Source of the DNA: Capsulimonas corticalis
Lineage (GTDB): Bacteria > Armatimonadota > Armatimonadia > Armatimonadales > Capsulimonadaceae
Length of the DNA stretch: 64,000 nt
NCBI RefSeq assembly: GCF_003574315.2
Contig: NZ_AP025739.1
Location: forward strand, 1,302,001-1,366,000
Reading direction: 5' to 3'
The translations under genes and the position numbers were made by a program. The stretch's first letter is position 1; every line of letters begins with the position of its first letter. Under the pieces are notes generated by a model. That model saw only the letters and a list, made by a program, of their open reading frames with translations. It made no database searches and was not told the DNA's origin. Shown in pieces: positions 16,999-25,223 of this stretch.

Positions 16999-17295
16999 TT
17001 ACAAGCCATGTTTCAACATTTCCTGGGCATCGTTCCATATGATTGCAACATTTGGCTCTTTGATGTCAAGGAGGTTCATATAAATACTATCTTGAAATGC
17101 GTCCCATTTGTTGAGAGAAATGAGTTCGATGGGTTGTGGTAAATCTACAGCCGCTTGTGCGAGAAAACTGGACTTGTCATGGACACAACGCCCGTCTAAC
17201 TCAAAAATGCAATACCCGCGTTGCTCGAGATCATTTTTCAAGATAATGCTGTCGCTTTTATTTACACAATTCATTCGTGAATAACGGTATGTCAT
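16999..17295 (-). CDS. Barstar-like protein, C-terminus short
   Basis: About 98 residues (ATG 17295; GTG 17313 possible). YCIFELDGRCVHDKSSFLAQ, then NKWDAFQDSIYMNLLDI, and NVAIIWNDAQEML match the barstar layout: a first beta strand ending in DG, the helix with N-WDAF-D that plugs the barnase active site, and a late strand with an aliphatic-W patch. Barstars bind and block secreted RNases. The usual last helix and strand are missing after KHGL, so it may be truncated. It is AT-rich compared with the chromosome around it, suggesting transfer. Confidence 0.65.
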   Translation of the reverse strand: MTYRYSRMNCVNKSDSIILKNDLEQRGYCIFELDGRCVHDKSSFLAQAAVDLPQPIELISLNKWDAFQDSIYMNLLDIKEPNVAIIWNDAQEMLKHGL

Positions 17296-17349
17296 AAAGG
17301 TTCGAATCTGCACGTTTTAAGATATGTGCGAATGCTAAGCCGCCTGCCG

Positions 17350-17859
17350 TCACAAGATTATGGCTCCGCCCTTAGGATGCAGGACAACGTACTCATCCTC
17401 TTTACTGTAGGCGAGAGTGGCGCCGGCGTCCCACTCACGCGCGGTCAGTTCCTCCCACACCGTTTTATGAGCCGCCTCTATATCCAGCACGAAGCAGTAG
17501 ATTGTCATCGAACCGGAACCAATGTCGCCGCCATCGCAGTGTCCGTTTCCGGTCCACCCCAAGACTTCGTTCATCAAATCTTCAATCCTATGCCGCCGAT
17601 GCAGATCGGTTTCTGTCCCCCATCCATCGATACAATATTGAATGACGAAATCGATGTAGTCCTCGTCAGTCAAGTCTCGGAATCCTTCGGCGCGCTGTTC
17701 CTCGGCAAGAGCCTTCATGACACTCTCGATTTCGCTGCTGGGAATTTGTCCCGTCTTTGACTGACCACGATGCCCCACGTGGCCCCAGTGCACCGTAATG
17801 TCTGAGCCATCATTCCAGATTTCCCAGTATGCGCTTGTAGAATTTATCAATTTGATCAT
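17350..17859 (-). CDS. WGR-like domain protein in the immunity island
   Basis: 169 residues from ATG 17859. Residues 1-40 (AYWEIWNDGSDITVHWGHVGHRGQ) fit the WGR fold pattern (W-I...V.WG..G..GQ), a nucleic-acid- or protein-binding beta domain. The rest is acidic, with EDYIDFVIQYCIDGWGT and a C-terminal DEYVVLHPKGGAIIL. Such WGR plus acidic-domain proteins occur in immunity-gene arrays. A direct role is not shown. It lies between the barstar-like and ankyrin genes, all on the minus strand. Confidence 0.6.
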   Translation of the reverse strand: MIKLINSTSAYWEIWNDGSDITVHWGHVGHRGQSKTGQIPSSEIESVMKALAEEQRAEGFRDLTDEDYIDFVIQYCIDGWGTETDLHRRHRIEDLMNEVLGWTGNGHCDGGDIGSGSMTIYCFVLDIEAAHKTVWEELTAREWDAGATLAYSKEDEYVVLHPKGGAIIL

Positions 17860-17870
17860 TGGTCTTAACG

Positions 17871-18156
17871 TATTCCGCCCGTCTGCTCAAGGATTGTGAT
17901 CACACGCTTCCGCTTCTTCGCAATGCCCGGCGCATGTTCGATACTCGAGTTCATGGAACGAGTGCGCATTAATATCAGTGCCATGATCCAGCAGCAACGC
18001 GGATCGTCCATATTTGCTATCCGCATTCACATCTGCTCCGTTCTGAAGTTGATCCACAACCGCCGCGTAATTCTCGCGACTGCATGCTTGCATCAGTAGA
18101 ATATAGCCCTGTGCGACCATCGCTGGGTCCATCAAGATTTCGATATCTTCGTCCAT
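17871..18156 (-). pseudogene. Ankyrin-repeat gene, apparently frameshifted
   Basis: The frame from 18156 reads LLMQACSRENYAAVVDQL, then NGADVNADSKYGRSA and LLLDHGTDINAHSF, clear ankyrin pieces. After about 17963 the natural continuation is in another frame (MNSSIEHAPGIAKKRKRV...TILEQTGG, stop at 17871), while the open frame ends in non-repeat sequence at 17887. Between GRSA and LLLDHG most of one repeat seems deleted. It may be a decayed immunity-type ankyrin protein or a sequencing indel. Confidence 0.55.
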
Positions 18157-18285
18157 TTGCTACTATTTCTCCGAAAGCGATTAGCAAGCAAATGTGATGT
18201 TCGCCCTAAAGCATCATATCACAAAAACGCACCTCGCGAAAACGTCCGTTCGCTTCGGCGTCTCCTCACCGGGTATAATCTCCCC

Positions 18286-18579
18286 ATGATCTCTCCACTC
18301 CTAGAAGGCCTCAACGAGCCGCAGACGCAGGCGGTGCTGCATGAATCCGGGCCGTTGCTGATCTTTGCCGGCGCGGGGTCGGGCAAGACGAATGCGCTGA
18401 CGAAGCGGATTGCGTATCTGATTCGTGAGCGGTATGTGCGGCCTTATAACATTTTGGCGGTCACCTTTACCAATAAGGCGGCGGCGGAGATGAAGGAGCG
18501 CATTGTGCGGCTCGTCGGCGAGACGGTGACGCGGGAGCTTTGGGCGGATTGGGAAAAGCACATCGGCAAAAAAAGATAA
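18286..18579 (+). pseudogene. Truncated duplicate of the pcrA/uvrD 5' end
   Basis: Ninety-seven residues. The first 87 codons (18286-18546) match codons 1-87 of the intact helicase at 20227, with 12 nucleotide differences, 11 of them synonymous and one Ser/Thr change. After TRELWA the frame runs into unrelated sequence and stops. It keeps the Walker A motif AGAGSGKT but lacks all later helicase motifs, so it is not an active helicase. A TATAAT box lies 6 nt before its ATG, as in the intact copy. Confidence 0.85.
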
Positions 18580-18584
18580 AAACA

Positions 18585-18628
18585 CTTGTACACAAAAAGA
18601 TGAATTGCCTTGTACACAAATCGATGAA
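18585..18628 (+). promoter_or_regulatory. Tandem operator-like repeats in the Fic promoter
   Basis: Two 20-bp direct repeats, CTTGTACACAAA-2 nt-GATGAA, start 24 bp apart (18585 and 18609). The second contains a likely -35 (TTGTAC, 18610-18615), 18 bp before TACAAT (18634-18639), which lies 7 nt before the Fic ATG. The layout suggests repression by a protein bound at the -35 box, perhaps Fic's own winged-helix domain. Confidence 0.6.
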
Positions 18629-18646
18629 TATGATACAATCTATCTT

Positions 18647-20179
18647 ATGGCTCAAGGTAATGAAAAACTCGCGGCGGCGATGGAGGCGCTTCAGGCAGTT
18701 CAGAAACACGGCATAGTGCGCTCTGAGGATCTGAGCAGGCGCTATCGTGATCGCCTGGTAACTGCAGGCTTTCTCACACCCATCATCAATGGCTGGCTTC
18801 AGGTTGCAAACCCTACAGCGCCATCAGGCTCCACGGCGTCATGGTTCGGCGCATATTGGTCATTCATCTCCCAGTATCTCCAAGCGCGCTTCGGTGACGA
18901 ATACTGCTTATCTGCGGAAGCATCGATTAAGAAGCATGTTCAATCGACCATTATCCCACAGCAAATCCTAGTCAGCGTCACGAGCAGGATCAATAATACG
19001 ATTAGCCTGCCGCATGATACTTCCATCACGGTGTTCGCTTCACCTGAAAATATCTCTGCCCAACAGAAGATGAAGATCGACGGCGTCTGGACTCTCAGCC
19101 TAGCCGCCGCCATCTGCAAAGTCTCTGAACCCTATTATGCAAACAATGCAGAAGAGATGGAACTGGCGCTTCGGATGGTGCGCGATCCCAGCGAACTGCT
19201 CGAAATTCTGCTGGAAAACGGCAGCACCACCAAAGCAGGAAGACTGGTTGGGGCTTACAATTTTCTAGGAGACACCAAGACAGCAAGCCGCATAAAATCG
19301 GCGATGGTTGCCGCAGGACACACAATTGAAGAGAAGAACCCGTTTCGCCGCCCTGAGCCAATGCTCAGTGGGCGAACACGCATTGTATCGCCGCACATCG
19401 CTCGTTTAGAAGGTCTGTGGGCAGACATGCGCGATCAAGTTATCGAGCAATTCGCGGACTATAATATTCCTCTACTCTCCACTGCAGAATATTTAGCGGA
19501 CCTCGAAGATAGATATGCCGCAGATGCGTATAATTCGCTGTCCATTGAAGGCTATCGCGTCACTCCCGAACTGATTCAGCGCGTACGCGACTACGGATGG
19601 AATCCCGAAGCCACTCCCGAAGATCGCATGCATCAAGACGCGCTGGCCGCGCACGGATACTATTTAGCGTTTCAAGCTGTAAAACAGAGCATCGAGCGAA
19701 TCTTGAATGGAGTTGAGGCGGCAAAAGTCATCGATAACGATTTTCATGACTGGTATACACAGATGTTCTCCCCTCAGGCGACGGCTGGAATTATCAAGCC
19801 CGCACAACTGGCAGGATACCGCAATAATCCTGTCTACCTGCGAGGATCCATGCACGTTCCGCCAGCCGCCGAGTCTGTACCGGACTGCATGGATACCTTT
19901 ATCGAGCTGATGACGGCGGAAGAGAACGCCGCCGTTCAAGCCGTGCTGGGGCATTTTATCTTTGTGTTCGTTCATCCCTATACGGATGGCAACGGGCGAA
20001 TCGGCAGATTCATCATGAATGCGGGGTTCAGTTCTGGCGGTTTCCCGTGGACAGTCATCCATCAGAACCGGCGTGAAGAGTATCTTGCAGCGCTCGAAGA
20101 AGCGTCTGTGAGACGCAATATCACTCCTTTTGCACAGTTCGTACGCGAAGAGATGGAAAGCAAGCGCACGGGAGCTTGA
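18647..20179 (+). CDS. Fic-family protein with AbiEi-like N-terminal winged helix
   Basis: 510 residues from ATG 18647. The N-terminus (about 5-55, ALQAVQKHGIVRSEDLSRRY then LTPIINGWLQ) resembles the AbiEi-type winged-helix antitoxin domain. The Fic domain has the core motif HPYTDGNGRIGR (about 442-453), which transfers AMP or another phosphate-containing group to a protein hydroxyl. Upstream, SLSIEG (about 297-302) fits the autoinhibitory (S/T)xxxE(G/N) motif, whose Glu blocks ATP. So it should be a self-restrained AMPylase fused to a DNA-binding head. It sits between two copies of the pcrA 5' end, suggesting acquisition. Confidence 0.88.
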   Translation: MAQGNEKLAAAMEALQAVQKHGIVRSEDLSRRYRDRLVTAGFLTPIINGWLQVANPTAPSGSTASWFGAYWSFISQYLQARFGDEYCLSAEASIKKHVQSTIIPQQILVSVTSRINNTISLPHDTSITVFASPENISAQQKMKIDGVWTLSLAAAICKVSEPYYANNAEEMELALRMVRDPSELLEILLENGSTTKAGRLVGAYNFLGDTKTASRIKSAMVAAGHTIEEKNPFRRPEPMLSGRTRIVSPHIARLEGLWADMRDQVIEQFADYNIPLLSTAEYLADLEDRYAADAYNSLSIEGYRVTPELIQRVRDYGWNPEATPEDRMHQDALAAHGYYLAFQAVKQSIERILNGVEAAKVIDNDFHDWYTQMFSPQATAGIIKPAQLAGYRNNPVYLRGSMHVPPAAESVPDCMDTFIELMTAEENAAVQAVLGHFIFVFVHPYTDGNGRIGRFIMNAGFSSGGFPWTVIHQNRREEYLAALEEASVRRNITPFAQFVREEMESKRTGA

Positions 20180-20214
20180 TCCCGCCGTGAGTCGAACGGA
20201 TGCTCCGCATCCGG

Positions 20215-20220
20215 TATAAT
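20215..20220 (+). promoter_or_regulatory. -10 box of pcrA, six nt from the start codon
   Basis: TATAAT ends at 20220 and the ATG is at 20227, which would place transcription initiation at or within a base or two of the start codon, giving a leaderless mRNA. The same spacing is kept in the truncated upstream copy (TATAAT 18274-18279, ATG 18286). Confidence 0.55.
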
Positions 20221-20226
20221 AACCCC

Positions 20227-22467
20227 ATGATCTCTCCACTCTTAGAAGGCCTCAACGAGCCGCAGACGCAGGCGGTGCTGCATGAAACCGGGCCGCTGCT
20301 GATCTTTGCCGGCGCGGGGTCGGGCAAGACGAATGCGTTGACGAAGCGGATTGCGTATCTGATTCGTGAGCGGTATGTGCGGCCGTACAACATTTTGGCA
20401 GTCACCTTTACCAATAAAGCGGCGGCGGAGATGAAGGAGCGTATCGTGCGGCTCGTTGGCGAGACGGTGACGCGGGAGCTGTGGGCGGGGACGTTTCACT
20501 CGCTGTGCGCGCGGATCCTGCGGGAGCGCGGCACGATGATCGGGCTGGACAAGAACTTTGTCATCTATGATGATGGGGATCAGTTGTCGCTGATCAAGGA
20601 GGCGGTGCAGGAACAGCATCTTGATGAGAAGCAGTTCGCGCCGCGCGCGATCCTGTCGCAGATCAGCAAGTATAAAGAGACGATGCAGGGGCCGGAAGAT
20701 ATCAAGGGCGACTACACGGCGTCGCCGTTCGAGCGGGCGGTGGCGGGGGTCTATCAGTCGTATCAGGAGAAGCTGGCGCTGTCGAATGCGCTGGACTTCG
20801 ACGATCTGATCATGAAGACCGTGCAGCTTTTGCGGGAATCGGACAAGGCGCGCGAGCATTACCAGAACCGATTCCAGTATGTCCACTGCGATGAGTTTCA
20901 GGACGTCAACGACAGCCAGTACAAGCTGCTTTCGCTCTTCTCCGGCAAGCACCGCAATATCTGCGCGGTCGGCGACGACGATCAGAGCATCTACGCTTTC
21001 CGCGGCGCGAATGTCCAGATCATCCTGAACTTCGAGCGCGACTTCCCCGACGCCACGATTATCAAATTAGAGCAGAACTATCGCTCGACGCGCACGATTC
21101 TGGACGCTGCGTATCATGTGGTCAAGAACAATCGGGGACGCGCGGACAAGCGGCTCTGGACTGATAAGGCCGAAGGCGAGAGCGTGACGCTGATCGAGGC
21201 GCCCAATGAGGTGGAGGAGGCGGTCGCGATCGTCAACATCATCAAAGAGGCGACCATCACCGGCGACCGGCGCTATCAAGACTTCGCCGTGCTCTACCGC
21301 GCCAACGCGCAGTCGCGGGCGATGGAAGAGCAGTTTATCAATTATCGGATCCCATATAAGATTGTCGGCGGCGTGCGGTTCTACGAGCGGCGTGAGATCA
21401 AGGACATCATCGCGTATCTTCGCGTCATCACCAACCCGTTCGATGGGCTGTCGATGCGGCGCATCATCAACGTCCCCGCCCGCGCCATCGGCGTCACGAC
21501 CATCGACAAGATCAACAACTTCGCCTCCCGGTACGAGATCTCATTTTGGGACGCCTGCCGCCGGGTCAACGAGATCGAACTCTCGTCGCGCACCCGGCAC
21601 AACGTCCAGGCGTTCGTCAAGATGATCGAGTACCTGATCGGCCGGCGCGAGAACCAGGGCGTGGTCGAGTTATTGCAGAACGTGATCGATACGTCGGGGT
21701 ACATCGACGCCCTCAAGCGCGAGAAGACGCCCGAATCGGATTCGCGCATTGAAAACGTCCGCGAGCTTCTCACCGTCGCCCATGCCTTCGAGGAGCAGAC
21801 CGCCGAACCCGAAGACCGCACGCTGTCGATGTTCCTGGAAAATGTCGCGCTCGTCTCCGACCTCGACTCCCTGGAAGACGACGCCAACTCCGTCACGCTC
21901 ATGACCCTGCACGCCGCCAAGGGCCTGGAGTTCCCAGTCGTGTTCATGATCGGCATGGAGGAAGCCGTCTTCCCGCACAGCCGCAGCATGGGCAAACAGG
22001 CCGAGCTCGAAGAAGAACGACGTCTCTGCTATGTCGGCATCACCCGCGCGCAGACCGAGCTCTACATGTCCTACGCCGGCGCGCGCACCCTGTTCGGCCA
22101 GACCCAACGCAACCCGGTCTCGCGCTTCATCTCCGAGATCCCCATGTCGCTCTTTCTGGCGAAGTCCACCCGCCGCCCGTCCATGGAGCCCTACCAGAGC
22201 ACCCTTGGAACCAACCAGTACCGCGCCGAAAGCCACATCGCCCCCCGCTGGGACGACCTCGCGCGCGGCAGCGCCCAGAAAGCCCGCACCACCGCCGCCC
22301 CGCCCGTCGACCGCCCGTTCAACCTCGGCCAAAAAGTCAAACACGAGAAGTTCGGCACCGGAACCGTCGTCAGCTTCGAAGGCGACACCGTCGTCACGAT
22401 CGCGTTCCCCGCGCCGGTGGGGATCAAAAAGCTGGACACAGGATTTGCAAAGCTGGAGAAGGCGTAA
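20227..22467 (+). CDS. pcrA: UvrD/PcrA-type ATP-dependent DNA helicase
   Basis: 746 residues, a normal length for PcrA. SF1A motifs in order: Q-motif region LNEPQTQAV, Walker A AGAGSGKT (about 28-35), Ia [74 protein letters not shown]. The C-terminal tail (FNLGQKVKHEKFGTGTVVS) is the Tudor-like domain that in PcrA contacts RNA polymerase. It unwinds DNA 3' to 5' in repair and plasmid replication. No Shine-Dalgarno is seen. Its first 87 codons are duplicated upstream. Confidence 0.95.
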   Translation: MISPLLEGLNEPQTQAVLHETGPLLIFAGAGSGKTNALTKRIAYLIRERYVRPYNILAVTFTNKAAAEMKERIVRLVGETVTRELWAGTFHSLCARILRERGTMIGLDKNFVIYDDGDQLSLIKEAVQEQHLDEKQFAPRAILSQISKYKETMQGPEDIKGDYTASPFERAVAGVYQSYQEKLALSNALDFDDLIMKTVQLLRESDKAREHYQNRFQYVHCDEFQDVNDSQYKLLSLFSGKHRNICAVGDDDQSIYAFRGANVQIILNFERDFPDATIIKLEQNYRSTRTILDAAYHVVKNNRGRADKRLWTDKAEGESVTLIEAPNEVEEAVAIVNIIKEATITGDRRYQDFAVLYRANAQSRAMEEQFINYRIPYKIVGGVRFYERREIKDIIAYLRVITNPFDGLSMRRIINVPARAIGVTTIDKINNFASRYEISFWDACRRVNEIELSSRTRHNVQAFVKMIEYLIGRRENQGVVELLQNVIDTSGYIDALKREKTPESDSRIENVRELLTVAHAFEEQTAEPEDRTLSMFLENVALVSDLDSLEDDANSVTLMTLHAAKGLEFPVVFMIGMEEAVFPHSRSMGKQAELEEERRLCYVGITRAQTELYMSYAGARTLFGQTQRNPVSRFISEIPMSLFLAKSTRRPSMEPYQSTLGTNQYRAESHIAPRWDDLARGSAQKARTTAAPPVDRPFNLGQKVKHEKFGTGTVVSFEGDTVVTIAFPAPVGIKKLDTGFAKLEKA

Positions 22468-22469
22468 AA

Positions 22470-22985
22470 TCAGGCTTCCGCTTCTATAGATTGGCGGATA
22501 TCCTTGAACAGCAGAAACAAGTGCAGTGAGTTGGTCGGTGACGCCTCCATCCCAAACTTTTGATAGAAAGTCCTGGCCTCTTCGTCTTTCGCATGAACCA
22601 AAAACGCCCGCCCTCCTATGGCTTCTGCCCCGTACAAGGCGCGACGAAGGGCATCCCGAAGCAAAGCCTTGCCAAGTCCCTTGCCTTGCTCGTTCTGATC
22701 TACGGCAAAGCGGGCCATAAGAATGACCGGCACGGGGTAACGCCCCTGACCTTTGGTGACGCGATCGGGCGCCGCTTCTGGCGCCACGGAAGCCGGAGCA
22801 AGGCTGTAATAGCCGATTACGCGTTTGCCTCGCGCTATAACATAGGTTCTCGCTCCTCCGCTGGCCTGGTTTTGAAGAGCATACTTTCTCAGAAAATCAT
22901 TCAGGGGAGATTTGCCGCAATCAAAGCCGGCGATCTCATGGCTCTTGGCAAGCAACGCCGGTGAATGCAATACTTCATCATCCAT
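22470..22985 (-). CDS. GNAT acetyltransferase toxin (TacT-like)
   Basis: 171 residues. The N-terminal FDCGKSPLNDFLRKYA motif, YYSLAPASV, the acetyl-CoA loop QNEQGKGLGKALL and late FYQKFGME fit the GNAT toxins that acetylate the amino group of charged tRNAs and stop translation. It overlaps by 8 bp the upstream DUF1778 antitoxin gene, a standard type II toxin-antitoxin operon. It is convergent with pcrA, only 2 bp apart. The lethal target is inferred from the family. Confidence 0.9.
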   Translation of the reverse strand: MDDEVLHSPALLAKSHEIAGFDCGKSPLNDFLRKYALQNQASGGARTYVIARGKRVIGYYSLAPASVAPEAAPDRVTKGQGRYPVPVILMARFAVDQNEQGKGLGKALLRDALRRALYGAEAIGGRAFLVHAKDEEARTFYQKFGMEASPTNSLHLFLLFKDIRQSIEAEA

Positions 22986-23265
22986 GAAAAGGATCTGCCT
23001 CGCTGAACAATTGGCGAAGCGCCGGAATGTTTTTTGGCGCTTCCTCTAGTCGCTGGCAAAAAGCTTCCCATTGTTCGGGCGGAAGATGAAATTCTGTTTG
23101 ATCGGCGATGATGGCGCGGGCGGCGTCCAGGGACGCCTCCAGCACAAATTGGCTCATGTTCATACTGCGGGCGCGAGCAGCCTGCGCCAATAGCGTTTTA
23201 TCTGGCTCAGATGCGCGAATAGAAAGCCGACTTTCCCGCTGGGTAGTTGGGGTATGGTTTTTCAT
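22978..23265 (-). CDS. DUF1778-family antitoxin (TacA-like)
   Basis: 95 residues from ATG 23265, with AAGGAG 8 nt upstream (GTG 23274 overlaps that site). The ribbon-helix-helix N-terminus RESRLSIRASEPDKTLLAQA, then MNMSQFVLEASLDAA, binds operator DNA. The C-terminal tail (LPPEQWEAFCQRLEE) is the segment that wraps the GNAT toxin in this family. It precedes and overlaps the toxin gene. A direct repeat in its promoter is the likely autoregulatory site. Confidence 0.9.
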   Translation of the reverse strand: MKNHTPTTQRESRLSIRASEPDKTLLAQAARARSMNMSQFVLEASLDAARAIIADQTEFHLPPEQWEAFCQRLEEAPKNIPALRQLFSEADPFHG

Positions 23266-23300
23266 GCTTCTCACTCCTTGCTGACTCCATCATACCATAC

Positions 23301-23320
23301 TGTACACCCGTTGTACACCC
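23301..23320 (-). promoter_or_regulatory. Likely operator of the DUF1778-GNAT operon
   Basis: On the plus strand, TGTACACCC occurs twice, 11 bp apart, about one helical turn, immediately upstream of a TATGAT -10 box on the minus strand. Ribbon-helix-helix antitoxins usually bind such short repeats. The shared core TGTACAC also appears in the Fic promoter repeats. Confidence 0.55.
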
Positions 23321-23390
23321 TAAAACACGAGAACGACGGTTCGGGGCGAACGCCGAACATGACGCTCACCCCAATTTCTAAGACCGAACT

Positions 23391-23903
23391 TTATGCGGAG
23401 CGGTAGCGCATTCGGAGCCCCATCAGCACCAGGCTGCCGATGGCGAACGCCGCCATCGTGGACGGTTCAGGAGCGGGACAGGGGCCTGGGGTGATCTTGA
23501 TGTAGAAGTTCTTCCCGGACGCCGCGCCCGCGAACTTGTGCGTGATGGGAAGAGACAGATAGCCGAAGCCGCCAAACTGGCCGGCCGTTTGGGTGACGTC
23601 ACTCTGGTTGAGCGTCAATTGGTAACAGCCCAGGTCCGTGTCGGCGAAGATCAGGTTCTTCTGCATTAGACACGCGCAGAAGGTCGCCGGCAGATTGCCG
23701 TAGCTGTCCACGCCGCCGGTGATGTCTTCAATGCTAAATGTGGCGATGACATCTTTGCCGGATTTCGTAAATGTGCTGTCGTTGGTGACAAAAGCCGCGC
23801 CGCGCGCGACGGAGGCGGAGCCCAGCACCAGGCATGTAAGAATACAGAGAGACCCGCCGGATCTTGCTAAGCGAGCGCGTGCGTCATTGACGGATGTTTT
23901 CAC
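23391..23903 (-). CDS. Small PEP-CTERM secreted protein
   Basis: 170 residues. GTG 23903 is chosen because AAGGAG lies upstream and it gives the signal peptide GGSLCILTCLVLGSASVARG (ends about residue 34); the longer frame to 24014 adds no signal. The mature part is beta-rich with TFSIEDITGGVDSYG and a Cys pair. The end APEPSTMAAFAIGSLVLMG with an RMRYRSA tail is a PEP-CTERM sorting signal for exosortase. The function is unknown; it is probably an envelope or matrix protein. Confidence 0.75.
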   Translation of the reverse strand: MKTSVNDARARLARSGGSLCILTCLVLGSASVARGAAFVTNDSTFTKSGKDVIATFSIEDITGGVDSYGNLPATFCACLMQKNLIFADTDLGCYQLTLNQSDVTQTAGQFGGFGYLSLPITHKFAGAASGKNFYIKITPGPCPAPEPSTMAAFAIGSLVLMGLRMRYRSA

Positions 23904-24026
23904 AACTGAGCATCTCCTTCTTTGGACAGAGGTCTTGCAGTGAAGTGAATGGTCTGCAGCGCTAACAGAAGCGGCAATCAGAATTTGTTCTAATTGCCCA
24001 ACAATGCTACCCAATAATCGCGTATT

Positions 24027-25040
24027 TTACGCCTGTGTTTCCACAATATTTCCACTTTCTTTTGTGAACTGCTGCGAGAGCGGCAGGGAGCCGTGCAGCC
24101 GAAAATCGCTGGGCGTCATTTGCATCACCTGTCGGAAGGCGTGCATGAAGTTGGCGTAGTCGGAGTAGCCGAGCTGCGCGGCGATGGTTTTGATGGGCGT
24201 ATCCGTGTTCTTGAGCAGGAAACAGGCGCGGCGGATGCGCTGTTCAAAACAAAACTGGCGGGGCGACACGCCAAGGCGGCGCTGGAAGCAGCGCGAGAGG
24301 TGTTCGCGGCTGACGCCGAGCTCGCGCGCGACGTTCTGGATCGGGATCTCCTCGTCGCCGCTCAGCATCGTGACGGCGCGGCGCACCAGTTCAATCGCGG
24401 GATCGGTGTCTTCCGTCGTCCGCGCCGCCGCCATCAGCGCCAGCATCAGCTCGATCACCAGCTGGGCGGCGTCCGAGACATGGATATTCGTCACCCGGTA
24501 GCCGTCCGCCTCATACGCGAGCAGACGCTTGATGATGGGGGTCTCGGGAGACAGCTTATAGACCGAGCCATAGTTATGGATCAGCGCACGCGTCATCGCG
24601 TGCGCGGCCAGGCCATGAAAGTCAAAGCCTAAATATTGCCAGGGCTCGGTCGCGTCTGGTGGATAGTAGTAACTGGCGTACGGGTTATCTTTCTCCACCA
24701 GAAACCCCGTCCCCGCCGGCACGGGATAGGCGCCGGTATTGTCCTCATACACCCCCCTCCCGGACAGCGTATAACAGAAATACCGAACTTCGTCGCCCGG
24801 GCTGTAGATACAGTCGTTGCGATATCGGGCGTCGCGCGCGATCTGCATCGTCACATCGATCGAACGCGGCAGCAGCGGCCCGTTTTCCAGCACATGGAAT
24901 GTCGTATTCCAAAGCGTTTCAAAGGTGCTTTTATGCGTGGAGTGGTGGCGCGCCAGCTCATCCATCGGCACCGGAAGCGTGGCGATCGGCGGCAGCCAAT
25001 CGAGGCTCTTCAGGGGATACAGGGCTTTACGATCGGTCAT
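24027..25040 (-). CDS. AraC-family regulator, paralogue 1 of 3
   Basis: 337 residues. The N-terminal sensor part has [40 protein letters not shown] and [14 protein letters not shown]. The C-terminal about 100 residues carry two HTHs: [20 protein letters not shown] and [20 protein letters not shown]. Near-identical architecture occurs at 36552 and 43342. It is divergent from the GDSL-RICIN gene, and the 184-bp gap holds a paired TCACGT promoter module (25073-25135). So it probably activates that gene, and perhaps others with the module, in response to a sugar. Confidence 0.92.
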   Translation of the reverse strand: MTDRKALYPLKSLDWLPPIATLPVPMDELARHHSTHKSTFETLWNTTFHVLENGPLLPRSIDVTMQIARDARYRNDCIYSPGDEVRYFCYTLSGRGVYEDNTGAYPVPAGTGFLVEKDNPYASYYYPPDATEPWQYLGFDFHGLAAHAMTRALIHNYGSVYKLSPETPIIKRLLAYEADGYRVTNIHVSDAAQLVIELMLALMAAARTTEDTDPAIELVRRAVTMLSGDEEIPIQNVARELGVSREHLSRCFQRRLGVSPRQFCFEQRIRRACFLLKNTDTPIKTIAAQLGYSDYANFMHAFRQVMQMTPSDFRLHGSLPLSQQFTKESGNIVETQA

Positions 25041-25072
25041 TGCAATTTTCTGTCACTCTCCGGACATCGGTG

Positions 25073-25135
25073 TCACGTCGCCACACAATTGATCACGTCA
25101 TAGTCATTGACGATACTGATGCACTATTGTATCAT
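25073..25135 (+). promoter_or_regulatory. AraC promoter module 1 (GDSL-RICIN gene)
   Basis: Direct boxes TCACGT at 25073 and 25093 (20 bp apart). The second starts 14 bp before the -35 TTGACG (25107-25112), followed by a 17-bp spacer and -10 TATCAT (25130-25135). Spacing is identical to the modules at 35473, 36482, 37748 and 44356; here the box ends in GT instead of AA. Confidence 0.7.
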
Positions 25136-25223
25136 AAATATCGCAGATCACGTGAACGGGTATCGAATTAAGTTTTAATCGATATAATCGCAATACAAAT
25201 GCAGCGATGAGGCGCATCCATCC

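Noticed and set aside
24093-24632. Plus-strand ORFs opposite the three AraC genes
   Set aside because: They recur only because the AraC paralogues are similar; they are antisense shadows.
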